This document shows positions 55,110-63,226 of a stretch of DNA of 64,000 nucleotides, piece by piece. The notes beneath the pieces are model-generated. The model ran no database searches. It was not told where the DNA came from and saw only the letters and a list, made by a program, of their open reading frames with translations. Location of the stretch: assembly GCA_037130755.1 (NCBI GenBank), contig JBAXSI010000001.1, positions 1-64,000 on the forward strand, written 5' to 3'. The position numbers were made by a program, and so were the translations under genes. Numbering within the stretch: position 1 is the first letter of the stretch; every line of letters starts with the position of its first letter. The stretch is from UBA10649 sp037130755. Its GTDB lineage: Bacteria > Actinomycetota > Actinomycetes > S36-B12.

Positions 55110-55561
55110 CCACGAGCAACGCAGATCTCGGCGAAGTGATCATCACCCGCATCTACGAGGCTCCACGGGAGCTCGTGTGGTCGTGCATGACCACGCCGGA
55201 GCACCTCACGCACTTCTGGGGTCCGCCGGGGATGAGCACGCCCGTCGAGGACATCGTCATCGAACTGCGCGAAGGCGGCCGGTTCGAGACGGTCATGGTC
55301 AACGACGCGACGGGGGAGAGGTACCCGACGAGCGGCGTCTATGTAGAGATCGATCCGCCGAGCACCTTGGTGTGGGCGGAGCAGGGGTTCGCGGAGGGAA
55401 TGACGACGACCTCGACATTCTCCGACCTGGGCAACGGTCGCACCGAGGTCGTCATACACCAACGGAACGTTCCCCCGATGTTCCGCAGCCCCGAGGCCCA
55501 AGCCGGCTTCAACGCGAGCCTCGATCGCTTCGAGGCGTACCTACGCGGGCTGGCCAGCTAG
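55106..55561 (+). CDS. SRPBCC / AHSA1-type protein
   Basis: A 151-residue helix-grip-fold protein: ITRIYEAPRELVWSCMTTPEHLTHFWGPPG at the N-terminus is the classical AHSA1/SRPBCC opening, followed by ELREGGRFETVM and a C-terminal helix NASLDRFEAYLRGL. It forms a two-gene unit with ArsR (ATGA overlap). The family binds hydrophobic ligands; the ligand here is unknown. Its TAG shares the CTAG tetranucleotide (55558-55561) with the stop codon of the convergent gene. Confidence 0.9.
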   Translation: MTTSNADLGEVIITRIYEAPRELVWSCMTTPEHLTHFWGPPGMSTPVEDIVIELREGGRFETVMVNDATGERYPTSGVYVEIDPPSTLVWAEQGFAEGMTTTSTFSDLGNGRTEVVIHQRNVPPMFRSPEAQAGFNASLDRFEAYLRGLAS

Positions 55562-56142
55562 CTGACGCCAGCCGTGTCCTTCGCATACCGACGGTAGGAG
55601 AACCAGGCGCGTCCGATGGACTCGAGGACCACGATCGACAGCAAGAAGGTGATCAGGAGTGTGAGCGGCCCCACTACCGGTATCCGATGCTGTTCCGCGG
55701 CGAATCGCACCAGGATGAGCACGCTCAGCGCAATGTATTCGGCGCGGCTGCGCACGAACACGATGGCCTTGTGCTCCGGCACCGCCCGCACGTACTGGAT
55801 GCGGAACCGGTAGTGGCCAGCGAACAGGCCCACGACAGCTCCGAGAACGCCCGCCAAGGCGTGCTCCCAGTTCTGCACCAAGTCGCCTCCGAGCACCACG
55901 CCGACTGCGAAGAGCTCGATGATGGGGTCAAACGACAGGGTCTTCACCAGGCGCAGCCATTGACCCTGCGGAAGGTTCATCTCCTTGGCGATCCGCTTGC
56001 TGTCGCGGATGTACTTGATGTCCACGATGAGCAGGACCGTCAGCAGGATGAGCGAGATCAACGAGACAGCGAGCGAGAATTCCAGCGAGGCCGTCGACTC
56101 CGGCGCGGTGGTGGTCGTGGTGGCTGCAAGCATCTCCGACAT
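55558..56142 (-). CDS. Polytopic membrane protein of unknown function
   Basis: A 194-residue protein with about five membrane helices (residues about 20-40, 70-88, 95-110, 130-147 and 152-172) and a basic cytoplasmic loop with IKYIRDSKRIAKEMNLPQ after helix 1. The RFRIQYVRAVPEHKAIVFVRS stretch recalls CcdC/DUF1453-like proteins, but I would not insist. ATG at 56142 has GGAGAGCGGG directly upstream; the frame is open further upstream without a ribosome binding site. On the same strand as the alpha-dioxygenase gene, 231 nt downstream of it, so cotranscription is possible. Confidence 0.65.
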   Translation of the reverse strand: MSEMLAATTTTTAPESTASLEFSLAVSLISLILLTVLLIVDIKYIRDSKRIAKEMNLPQGQWLRLVKTLSFDPIIELFAVGVVLGGDLVQNWEHALAGVLGAVVGLFAGHYRFRIQYVRAVPEHKAIVFVRSRAEYIALSVLILVRFAAEQHRIPVVGPLTLLITFLLSIVVLESIGRAWFSYRRYAKDTAGVS

Positions 56143-56373
56143 CCCGCTCTCCGGACTCGGCCAAAACGTCGCAAAGGGCGACGCAAACGGAGCGTAGCAA
56201 CCCAAATGCAGGCGATGCCGGATCAACAAGGCACCGAAGACAAATACCTCCACCACTCACGAGAAGTTGGGCGAGCCCCATTCTTCGCGCGCCGGCGGAC
56301 TTGAACGGGCCCGCACGCCTCAAGCTCCAGCTGCCATACCGCCGGCGCCAGCGACGCGCCAACCGAGTCCTGC

Positions 56374-58872
56374 CTAGACTCCCGAGGGCCCAGGCCCCGT
56401 GAGGGATGCCGAAGGATCATCGCCGGACCAGGGATCCTCGCCGAGGGTCTTGTCGAAGGCGCGCAACGGATGTCGGGCCGGATCAAGGCGGCCGGTGTCC
56501 CAGGGCTCGAAGGCGTTCTTGACGTTGGCGAGCCCCGTGTTCGCCAGTGCTGGGAAGTTGCGCAGCAGCAGCGATTTCATCGACACGGCGTCGATCCAGT
56601 CAAGGCCCTCATGCGTGTAGACCTCCTCGCGGAAGTCGTCGGTGAAGAACCGGTCGCCCAGGAGTCGCCAGCTCGCATTGAGGATGAACACCTGGAAGAG
56701 GGTCTCGCCGAAGCCGAACCCGTCGGGACGGTGGCCCTCGCAGAGTGTCCCGACGAGGAGGTCCATGTCATCGATGCGATCACGACCGTCGGCGGTCTGC
56801 CCGTACAGGCCGCGAAGCATTTCGGCCACCTCGGGCTCCTCCGTGAGCTCGTCGAAGCTCGGTACGCGATGGAGTCCCAGTTCCTGGCGCAACTGGTTGT
56901 ACGGCGGAATGCCCCGCTCCCGGTCTCGGAAGAGGTCGAGCGCTCCGAGATCGATCAGCGGCTGTCCCGGGATGCTCATGTCGAGGATCGCCGCTGGGTA
57001 GTTGTTGTGAACGAGCGCACCCGGATGCTGGATGCCTAGGGAGAGGGCAAGGCTGTCGATTCCGTGCTCGTCGATGATCCGTGACGACGCGGTATGCCTC
57101 GTCTGCAGGAGAGGGACTCGCTCCGATGGCTCGGCCCCTCCGAGATGGAACACCTCGACGGCATCCGGCAGGAGCGAATGCAGGCGGTAGACCGCAGTGA
57201 ACTCCTCGCTGAGGCCGTACTTCGCGAAGTCCCCTTGCGGATTGCCGACGATTCCGCCGAGCTCGCGATTGCGGATCGGGATCTCCTCGAGGGTGCGCTT
57301 GCCCGTGCCTCCGAAGACGGCGGTCAGTGCGCCGTACCAGTTGGCATACATGCCCTCGGTCAGCGTCTGGTTGGGCAGGATCGCCGGGGTCCACTCGACG
57401 GTGTGGATCTTCGCCATCACGGCCGCGTTGATGAGGCGGGCGGTCTGGAAGAGCTCTTCGTCGCCCCATTCCGGGTACGCCTCCGCCAGATGCGCACAGA
57501 TGGCGTTGTGCTCCCGCACGAAGAGCGTATGGATGACGCCGAGAGCCACCCACCAGTTGCGTGAGAACCCGGTCTGCTCAGTGCCGAGGTCCGGGTCAAG
57601 GGGCAGCCGCCCGTCATCGGTGACGATGAGTCGGCCACCCTCGAAGGCGCGCACGCGCATCTGCGTCTGTGCGTCGCTGCCGTAGATCTGCGAGGCGTCC
57701 CACCAGTGCGTGACCTCGTTGAGATGGGTGGGCGGCATGTCCTCCTCGCCCGGCTGGCGCGTCGGGTCGGCCGGCGTCCGCTGCACAGTGAGGTGATCCG
57801 AGCCGTAGTCGCGCAGCGGATCGTCGGCGGCGAGCGGAATGCGCTCGGTCTCGTCGCTGGATCCTGGGCCGTGGCTCACCCAATCGTGAGTCATGAACTG
57901 GATCCACACAGCCGCCCACAGGTTGAGGAAGGGCACCAGCGTGCGCTCGCCCTTCGGGGCAAAGACGGTTCGGCTGATCTCCCGGACGCTGACCGGATTC
58001 GTCGCCGGGTTTTCCCGCGGGAACACGGCCGCCAGGCCGATGTCCTCGCCGACGTTGCGGAAGAAGCGGGTTCCGGCCGCCCCCACCATGGGGTCGTGCT
58101 GGCCGTCGGGATCCTTCAGCAGGTAGTTCCAGCTGCCATCGGGAGTGCGCCAGCGGGTTGCCCACGGCGGCGGGACGCCCGGGTCGGTGACGAAACCGGT
58201 CTTCGTTCCCGGGCCGTACGGGCGCACCAGGTTCCGGGCGAATAGCTGCTCGCGCACGTAGGCAAGCTTGAGGATCCGCGCACCGACACCCAGTTCACCG
58301 GGCAGGTTCTTCGCAGAGGCGTACCAGTTCGTCCAGACCTCGTCGTTCGTGCCGCTTCGACCGGCCGCCGTCGTGAGGTTCTCGAACACGAACGAGCCCA
58401 TCGCTCCCGCGACCGTACCGAGATCGTTCCTCAGCTTCCGAACTAGCGCGGACAGGCCATCGCGCGGGACTCCGACGTCGGGTGGCTGAACGTTGACCGT
58501 GGGCAGGCGCGGACCGCCCAGCAGATGGTGAAGGGTGAACAGGTCGTCATGGACGGCATCCTCGGCTTCGCGCCCGGCCATGCCGGTGGCGCCGTTCACC
58601 TGGGCTCGGGTGTGCAGGCGCGTCGCGGTCGCGTGCCGCTCGACGTCCTGCACACGACTCACGGCTCGGGCGTAGGCGGACTCAGCAGCGTCGAACGAGC
58701 TGGTCATGAAGTACGCATCGCCGAGGAGGATGTCTGCCTCGCCGGTCTCGTCATGCGGGGCTATCGGCCCCAGCACGGCCAGGGCCCCGGCGAAGTCACC
58801 GGCGGCAAGGTGGGCAGCACCGCGGGCCCGGGCGTCCTCGGTGGCAGTGCCGGCGTCGACGGACTGGCTCAT
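56374..58872 (-). CDS. Fatty-acid alpha-dioxygenase-like haem peroxidase with N-terminal helical extension
   Basis: An 832-residue member of the animal-peroxidase/cyclooxygenase superfamily, closest in motif to plant alpha-dioxygenase, which converts fatty acids to 2-hydroperoxides. Visible motifs are AVWIQFMTHDWVSHG (distal haem His329), THWWDASQIYGSDAQTQ (389-404), FVREHNAICAHL (451-462), the proximal haem ligand His490 in AKIHTVEW and the catalytic tyrosine Y562 in VYRLHSLLPD. Residues 1-80 form a short TPR-like helical extension absent from the plant enzymes. ATG at 58872 has GGAGG 5 nt upstream; longer in-frame starts were rejected. Divergent from a lipoxygenase gene, so a shared lipid-peroxidation role is inferred. 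Confidence 0.85.
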   Translation of the reverse strand: MSQSVDAGTATEDARARGAAHLAAGDFAGALAVLGPIAPHDETGEADILLGDAYFMTSSFDAAESAYARAVSRVQDVERHATATRLHTRAQVNGATGMAGREAEDAVHDDLFTLHHLLGGPRLPTVNVQPPDVGVPRDGLSALVRKLRNDLGTVAGAMGSFVFENLTTAAGRSGTNDEVWTNWYASAKNLPGELGVGARILKLAYVREQLFARNLVRPYGPGTKTGFVTDPGVPPPWATRWRTPDGSWNYLLKDPDGQHDPMVGAAGTRFFRNVGEDIGLAAVFPRENPATNPVSVREISRTVFAPKGERTLVPFLNLWAAVWIQFMTHDWVSHGPGSSDETERIPLAADDPLRDYGSDHLTVQRTPADPTRQPGEEDMPPTHLNEVTHWWDASQIYGSDAQTQMRVRAFEGGRLIVTDDGRLPLDPDLGTEQTGFSRNWWVALGVIHTLFVREHNAICAHLAEAYPEWGDEELFQTARLINAAVMAKIHTVEWTPAILPNQTLTEGMYANWYGALTAVFGGTGKRTLEEIPIRNRELGGIVGNPQGDFAKYGLSEEFTAVYRLHSLLPDAVEVFHLGGAEPSERVPLLQTRHTASSRIIDEHGIDSLALSLGIQHPGALVHNNYPAAILDMSIPGQPLIDLGALDLFRDRERGIPPYNQLRQELGLHRVPSFDELTEEPEVAEMLRGLYGQTADGRDRIDDMDLLVGTLCEGHRPDGFGFGETLFQVFILNASWRLLGDRFFTDDFREEVYTHEGLDWIDAVSMKSLLLRNFPALANTGLANVKNAFEPWDTGRLDPARHPLRAFDKTLGEDPWSGDDPSASLTGPGPSGV

Positions 58873-59019
58873 GCGGACCTCCATGCTGGGCGAGATGGCC
58901 GAATCTACGCAGTTTCCGGGTGTCGCAAAAGGGACGTCGGGGGACAAAGCGGCTTGCGGCAGGTCCGAGCTTCGGCGTAGGTTCACCGCACACGCCGCCG
59001 GAACGCAGGGAGTCTGACC

Positions 59020-60561
59020 GTGCTGGACTCAGCGCGATTCACGCTGTACCAGGGTCTGATGTCCGCCTTCACGGTGGCGTCGTTCGCCACGCAGAAGGTC
59101 GAGCCACTCGAGCCCCCACGGGAGGGTTCGATCGCCTTCGAGCCTTTCTCGCATTCGTTCCCGCAGATGCCGATCTCCGGCGTGATGAATCCCCTCGAGT
59201 TCCCCGGCGAGGGTCGACGACTTCGGCGCATCCGCCTCTCGGCGACGCTTCTGAGCGCTGTGTCCAGACTGAGCCCCGCCCGCACGAACCCGATCCCTTC
59301 GGAGCACGGGGCCTTCCTCAAGGCGGTCTATCCGCGCCTGATGGCCCGCGCCTGGGCCGATCCGCCCGAGATTCCCGAGCGACTGCGGCAGCTGATGGGT
59401 GGGCCCAAGGCGAACCTCATCCCGGAACTGTCGATCGACGGCCCGTTCGGTTCCTACCTTCGAGCTGGCGTGGACGAGGCCGGGCACCCCACCGGCGACT
59501 ACGTCATGGACGTCGACTGGCTACTCGACTACCGCGCGCGGCCCGGACTCCTTCCTCCGGGCGGCACCGCGGTGCTGCGCATGGTTGATGGGCGGCTGCG
59601 GCTCGTGGGCTTGACTCGGGGCGGGGCACACGTGCCTACCGAGGCGTGGCGGGGTCGTCAAGTGGAAGTTGACGCCTTTCTGGCGGGACTCAACGAGGAC
59701 CTCACAACGATCCGCCACAACGTCTTCGTCCACCTGGCCACGCTGACGCCGTTCGCCATCGCGTGCACCAACCATCTCGGAACCGCGCACCCGGTCCGTC
59801 GCCTGCTGCACCACTGCTTCCACACCGTCCTCATCGGGAACCGTGAGCTGGGTCAGCTCCAGCTCGGAGGACCACGTGGCTTTGCCGCCACGATCTTCAG
59901 CCACGACCACGTCGAGGTCGCGCGCATGGCCAGTGCACGTCTTCGCAACTACGACTTCTGGGACCTGGAGCCGGACACCCAGTTCCGCCGCAGGGGCACG
60001 ACGACAACGCCGTTCGCATACCCGTATCGAGAGAACGTCCTCGAATTGTGGGACGTAACGCTGCGCTACGTGCGTCGTTACCTCGCGTTGTACTTCGACG
60101 ACCAATCGTGGCGCGTCGACGCAGAGCTGTCCGCTTGGCTCGACGGACTGGACTCCCTGCTGGCCAACGGCCTGGGCACGCGTGGCGATGGCCTCGACTG
60201 GCTGAGCCGCCTGTGCGCGACCGTCATCCACGTGTCGACGGTCGAGCACGACGTGCTGAATAACGTCACGTGGGACTACTCGACACTGGGCTGGCTCATC
60301 CCGACTGTCGCCCCCGAGAACGGCGACCGGATGGACCTGCGTCGAGCGTTCGATCTGATTGCCACGCTCGTCGTGACCTGGAAGCCCTACAACATGCTGC
60401 TCACCGCGAACGTGCCCTCGCTGGCACTGGACGAGCGCGGGAGAGCGGCGATGGCGGACTGGATTGCCGAGTTGGCTCGCGTTCAGCAGACCATGGACGC
60501 CCGCGGCCGCAGCGCGGCGTTGTCGTATCCGGCCAACCTGAATGTCAGCATCTCGAACTGA
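59020..60561 (+). CDS. Short lipoxygenase-family non-haem iron dioxygenase
   Basis: A 513-residue lipoxygenase homologue without a PLAT domain. The catalytic-domain core is HNVFVH (233-238), giving the HX4H iron ligands H233 and H238, then PFAIACTNHLGTAHPVRRLL, which parallels PFIIATN-L--HP--KLL of known lipoxygenases. H410 and N414 in VEHDVLNN match the third His and Asn. The protein ends NVSISN: where plant and animal enzymes end in Ile, this has Asn, although the ligand is the chain-end carboxylate, which remains. Probable reaction is peroxidation of a polyunsaturated acyl chain. GTG at 59020 has GGGAG 7 nt upstream. Divergent from the alpha-dioxygenase, 147 nt apart. Confidence 0.8.
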   Translation: MLDSARFTLYQGLMSAFTVASFATQKVEPLEPPREGSIAFEPFSHSFPQMPISGVMNPLEFPGEGRRLRRIRLSATLLSAVSRLSPARTNPIPSEHGAFLKAVYPRLMARAWADPPEIPERLRQLMGGPKANLIPELSIDGPFGSYLRAGVDEAGHPTGDYVMDVDWLLDYRARPGLLPPGGTAVLRMVDGRLRLVGLTRGGAHVPTEAWRGRQVEVDAFLAGLNEDLTTIRHNVFVHLATLTPFAIACTNHLGTAHPVRRLLHHCFHTVLIGNRELGQLQLGGPRGFAATIFSHDHVEVARMASARLRNYDFWDLEPDTQFRRRGTTTTPFAYPYRENVLELWDVTLRYVRRYLALYFDDQSWRVDAELSAWLDGLDSLLANGLGTRGDGLDWLSRLCATVIHVSTVEHDVLNNVTWDYSTLGWLIPTVAPENGDRMDLRRAFDLIATLVVTWKPYNMLLTANVPSLALDERGRAAMADWIAELARVQQTMDARGRSAALSYPANLNVSISN

Positions 60562-60571
60562 CCCGCTAGAG

Positions 60572-61291
60572 CTATCCAGCGTCACCTTTCCCAGGTGGTG
60601 GTGAGGCAAAACCATCGATACCCCATCGAAGAATGACGGGACGGCTCGGCTCGGAGTTGTCCACGACCACCGTGGCTCGAGTCTTCGGGTCAGACTCCTC
60701 GCGGTAGAGCGCCTGGCCGGGAAGGTATCTGGCCTCGTACCTACTGGTGACTTCTACGGCCGAGCCGAACAGGTCGAGGTCTCTGACGAGCGCACGGTGC
60801 AGGGAGACGGCAGGGGGTACATCCACGTAGACAGACAAGTCCCAGAAGCTGCGCGTCTCAGGTCGAAGCAGGAAGACACCGTCGAAGACCAGCACCGCTG
60901 ACTCGGGAAGGCCATCCACGAACGCTTCCTCGGCTCCCTCAGAGCGGTAGTCGAACTCGTGTAGAAGGATCCGGCGCGCACCTCCTGCAAAGGGACCGAG
61001 AAGGTCGGCACAGAGACGTTCGTAGTCGAAGGAGTCCTGGTAAAAGCCCTCTGGTGACAACGGTCCCCGTCGAAGTCGCACATCCCGTGGGTTATGGAAC
61101 CCGTCGATGGATGCACGGATCGCGGAGTCATCGAGCAGCAATGCGAGGGCATCGGCCATCGTCGTCTTGCCAGCGGCATCAGGGCCGTCGAAGGCGACAA
61201 TCACACGTGCTTGATTGGCCAGGAACGATCTGACTGAGTCGGCTATTCGTACAAGCAGTGCCTGCTCCGGTGGACAGTCCGACTCGCACAT
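60572..61291 (-). CDS. Uridine kinase-like P-loop phosphotransferase
   Basis: A 239-residue protein with Walker A GPDAAGKTT near residue 34, SIDGFHNPRDVRLRRG (the uridine-kinase-type DGF-H motif), VLVFDGVFLL (Walker B) and a C-terminal VVVDNSEPSRP. It belongs to the Udk/PRK/CoaA branch; the substrate may be uridine or another small molecule. ATG at 61291 has GGGAGG about 9 nt upstream; GTG at 61300 is an alternative. Convergent with the lipoxygenase gene, separated by 10 nt. Confidence 0.8.
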   Translation of the reverse strand: MCESDCPPEQALLVRIADSVRSFLANQARVIVAFDGPDAAGKTTMADALALLLDDSAIRASIDGFHNPRDVRLRRGPLSPEGFYQDSFDYERLCADLLGPFAGGARRILLHEFDYRSEGAEEAFVDGLPESAVLVFDGVFLLRPETRSFWDLSVYVDVPPAVSLHRALVRDLDLFGSAVEVTSRYEARYLPGQALYREESDPKTRATVVVDNSEPSRPVILRWGIDGFASPPPGKGDAG

Positions 61292-61373
61292 TGGACGCAC
61301 CTCCCATACGAGCCTAAGGCCAGTCCTGGACGTGGATGCGGAGCGTGGGGCACGCCATCTCACGAAGGCCTGC

Positions 61374-61417
61374 GCATGAAGAAGGCCCCTTACCGTCGTA
61401 AGGGGCCTTCTTCATGC
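61374..61417. terminator. Near-perfect 20-bp stem bidirectional terminator beside tRNA-Leu
   Basis: GCATGAAGAAGGCCCCTTAC (61374-61393) pairs perfectly with the right arm (61398-61417) across loop CGTC. GAAGAAGGCCCC / GGGGCCTTCTTC is the usual actinobacterial terminator stem downstream of tRNA genes. It lies 17 nt from the 3' end of tRNA-Leu and about 80 nt upstream of the kinase gene start. Confidence 0.9.
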
Positions 61418-61434
61418 AGATGTCTCAACCTACG

Positions 61435-61520
61435 TGTCCGAGGGGGGACTTGAACCCCCATTCCCCGTAAAGGGAACTAGCACCTCAAGCTAGCGCGTCT
61501 GCCAATTCCGCCACTCGGAC
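61435..61520 (-). tRNA. tRNA-Leu, anticodon GAG
   Basis: The 86-nt cloverleaf reads from 61520 to 61435. The acceptor stem GTCCGAG pairs with CTCGGAC and the discriminator is A. The anticodon loop is CTTGAGG with anticodon GAG. The variable arm is long, as in class II tRNAs, and the T-arm contains GTTCAAGTCC. CCA is not encoded. It decodes CUC/CUU leucine codons. Confidence 0.95.
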
Positions 61521-61615
61521 GAGGTGTGCTGGAGCACTATACCCATCCCCGTACGTCGCCCTGAAATGCCTCCGGACCCGGGACGCGGTGGCGCAAACGG
61601 GGCAGGATGTCGTCC

Positions 61616-62959
61616 ATGACTGAGGCGAACAGCGCGGGCGGCTGGCAGGCACTTGCGGACGCCGAGGCCGACGTGGTCACCCTCACGCAGGAACTCATCC
61701 GCATCGACTCGAGCAACTGGGGCGACGCGCCCGAGACGGTGGGCGAGGCCGACGTCGCCGACTACTGCGCGCAGCGACTGCGCGAGGTGGGGCTGGATCC
61801 CGAGATCATCTCCACCACGAGCGACGAACGCCGGGCTGTCGTCGTGCGCATCCCTGGCACCGACCCCGCCGCCGGTGCCCTCCTGCTTCACGGTCACATC
61901 GACGTCGTTCCTGCGATGGCCGAGGACTGGTCGCATCCGCCCTTCGCGGCCGAGATCGCCGACGGGTTCATCTGGGGACGAGGCGCCGTCGACATGAAGG
62001 ACATGGACGCGATGATCCTGGCCGTCGTGCGCGGCTGGGCCCGAGCAGGCATTCGTCCGCGCCGTGACGTTGTCGTCCTGTTCCTGCCCGACGAGGAGGC
62101 CGGCAGCAAGCACGGCTCCCACTGGCTCGTCGACAATCGGCCCGAACTGTTCACCGGCGTCACGGAGGCCGTCGGAGAGGTCGGTGGCTTCTCGCTCACC
62201 GTCCGCGACGACCTCCGGCTGTACCCGATCCAGACGGCGGAGAAGGGCATCCGCTGGATCCGCCTGCGGGCCAAGGACCGTGCCGGTCACGGCTCGATGA
62301 TTCACCACGACAACGCCGTGACTGCCCTGTGCGAGGCAGTGACGAAGATCGGCCGTCATACATGGCCGGTCCGCCGCACCAAGACTGTCGATAAGTTCCT
62401 CGACGAGCTCTCCGCTGCGTACGGCGTGGACCTGAGCAGCGGAGAACTCGACCAGGTGATCGAGCACCTAGGGACACTTGGGCTGCTCGTTGGTGCGACC
62501 CTCCAGAACACTGCGAACCCGACAATGCTCAGCGCTGGCTACAAGCACAACGTCGTCCCCGGCGAGGCGACCGCGAGCATCGACGGTCGCGTGCTGCCTG
62601 GCTACGAGCTGGAATTCGACGAGACGATCCGTGAGCTCGTCGGTGACGCGATCGCCATCGAGACGGTGAATGAGGACGTGGCGATCGAGGCCCCGTTCGA
62701 CACCGCAACGGTCGACCTGATGGCCAGCGTCCTGCGCGCTGAGGATCCCGGCGCCCGCGCGATCCCGTACATGATCTCCGGTGGCACCGACGCGAAGGCG
62801 TTCACCCGCCTGGGCATCGACTGCTACGGCTTCAGCCCGCTGCAGATGCCCGCGGACGTCGACTACTGGCGGCTGTTCCACGGCGTGGACGAGCGCGTGC
62901 CGGTGGCCGGGCTGCAGTTCGGGGTTCGCGTTCTGGACAGGTTCCTGCGCGCCTGCTAG
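61616..62959 (+). CDS. M20 family zinc aminoacyl-peptidase/deacylase
   Basis: A 447-residue M20 metallopeptidase. Zinc ligands are visible in LLHGHIDVVP, GAVDMKD and LPDEEAG (bridging Glu and neighbour), with dimerisation-domain AKDRAGHGSMIH and the final FHGVDERVP His. Family members cleave peptides or N-acyl amino acids; the mycobacterial counterpart is Rv2522c. ATG at 61616 is preceded by a CAGGAT box 7 nt upstream, with no Shine-Dalgarno; the in-frame ATG at 61607 is possible. Downstream it ends just before the repeat at 62963. Confidence 0.9.
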   Translation: MTEANSAGGWQALADAEADVVTLTQELIRIDSSNWGDAPETVGEADVADYCAQRLREVGLDPEIISTTSDERRAVVVRIPGTDPAAGALLLHGHIDVVPAMAEDWSHPPFAAEIADGFIWGRGAVDMKDMDAMILAVVRGWARAGIRPRRDVVVLFLPDEEAGSKHGSHWLVDNRPELFTGVTEAVGEVGGFSLTVRDDLRLYPIQTAEKGIRWIRLRAKDRAGHGSMIHHDNAVTALCEAVTKIGRHTWPVRRTKTVDKFLDELSAAYGVDLSSGELDQVIEHLGTLGLLVGATLQNTANPTMLSAGYKHNVVPGEATASIDGRVLPGYELEFDETIRELVGDAIAIETVNEDVAIEAPFDTATVDLMASVLRAEDPGARAIPYMISGGTDAKAFTRLGIDCYGFSPLQMPADVDYWRLFHGVDERVPVAGLQFGVRVLDRFLRAC

Positions 62960-62962
62960 CGA

Positions 62963-62984
62963 GGAGTGAGCGAAGCGAGCCCCG
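62963..62984. repeat. GGAGTGAGCGMAGCGAGC intergenic repeat, copy C
   Basis: Second full copy (22 nt) of the element at 1-22. It begins 4 nt after the M20 peptidase stop codon, again at a 3' gene end. Confidence 0.6.
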
Positions 62985-63020
62985 CAGCTACGGCGCCGAC
63001 AACACGCGCCTGCGAGCCAA

Positions 63021-63218
63021 CTACGCCGTTCTCAGCATCCGGTAGACCTTGCGGCGCAGCCGGACCTGGCGTCGGCCGTCCGGGCAGATGCGCAGGTAGT
63101 CCAGTTCCCAGTGCTCGGTCTCCGCGGCGCCGGTGAGGATCATCCGAGCGGACTCGCGAGAGGTTCCCCGCGGTAGGGACAGGTCTCGGTACTCCCATGT
63201 GGCCCGGATCCTGTCCAT
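63021..63218 (-). CDS. DUF5703 family protein
   Basis: A 65-residue protein starting MDRIRATWEYRDLSLPRGTS, followed by EHWELDYLRI and RRQVRLRRKVYRM. These match the small actinobacterial DUF5703 family, whose members are about 60-70 residues and end in a basic R-R-K motif. ATG at 63218 has AGGAGG about 4-9 nt upstream. It is adjacent to and on the same strand as the aldo/keto reductase gene (8 nt) and downstream of it, so cotranscribed. Function unknown. Confidence 0.85.
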   Translation of the reverse strand: MDRIRATWEYRDLSLPRGTSRESARMILTGAAETEHWELDYLRICPDGRRQVRLRRKVYRMLRTA

Positions 63219-63226
63219 GCGTCCTC

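Noticed and set aside
59521..60615. 364-codon minus-strand frame opposite the lipoxygenase
   Set aside because: Shadow of the lipoxygenase gene, whose metal-ligand motifs are clear.
61374..61417. Small RNA gene in the hairpin beside tRNA-Leu
   Set aside because: The stem fits a bidirectional terminator, and no promoter or further structure is visible.
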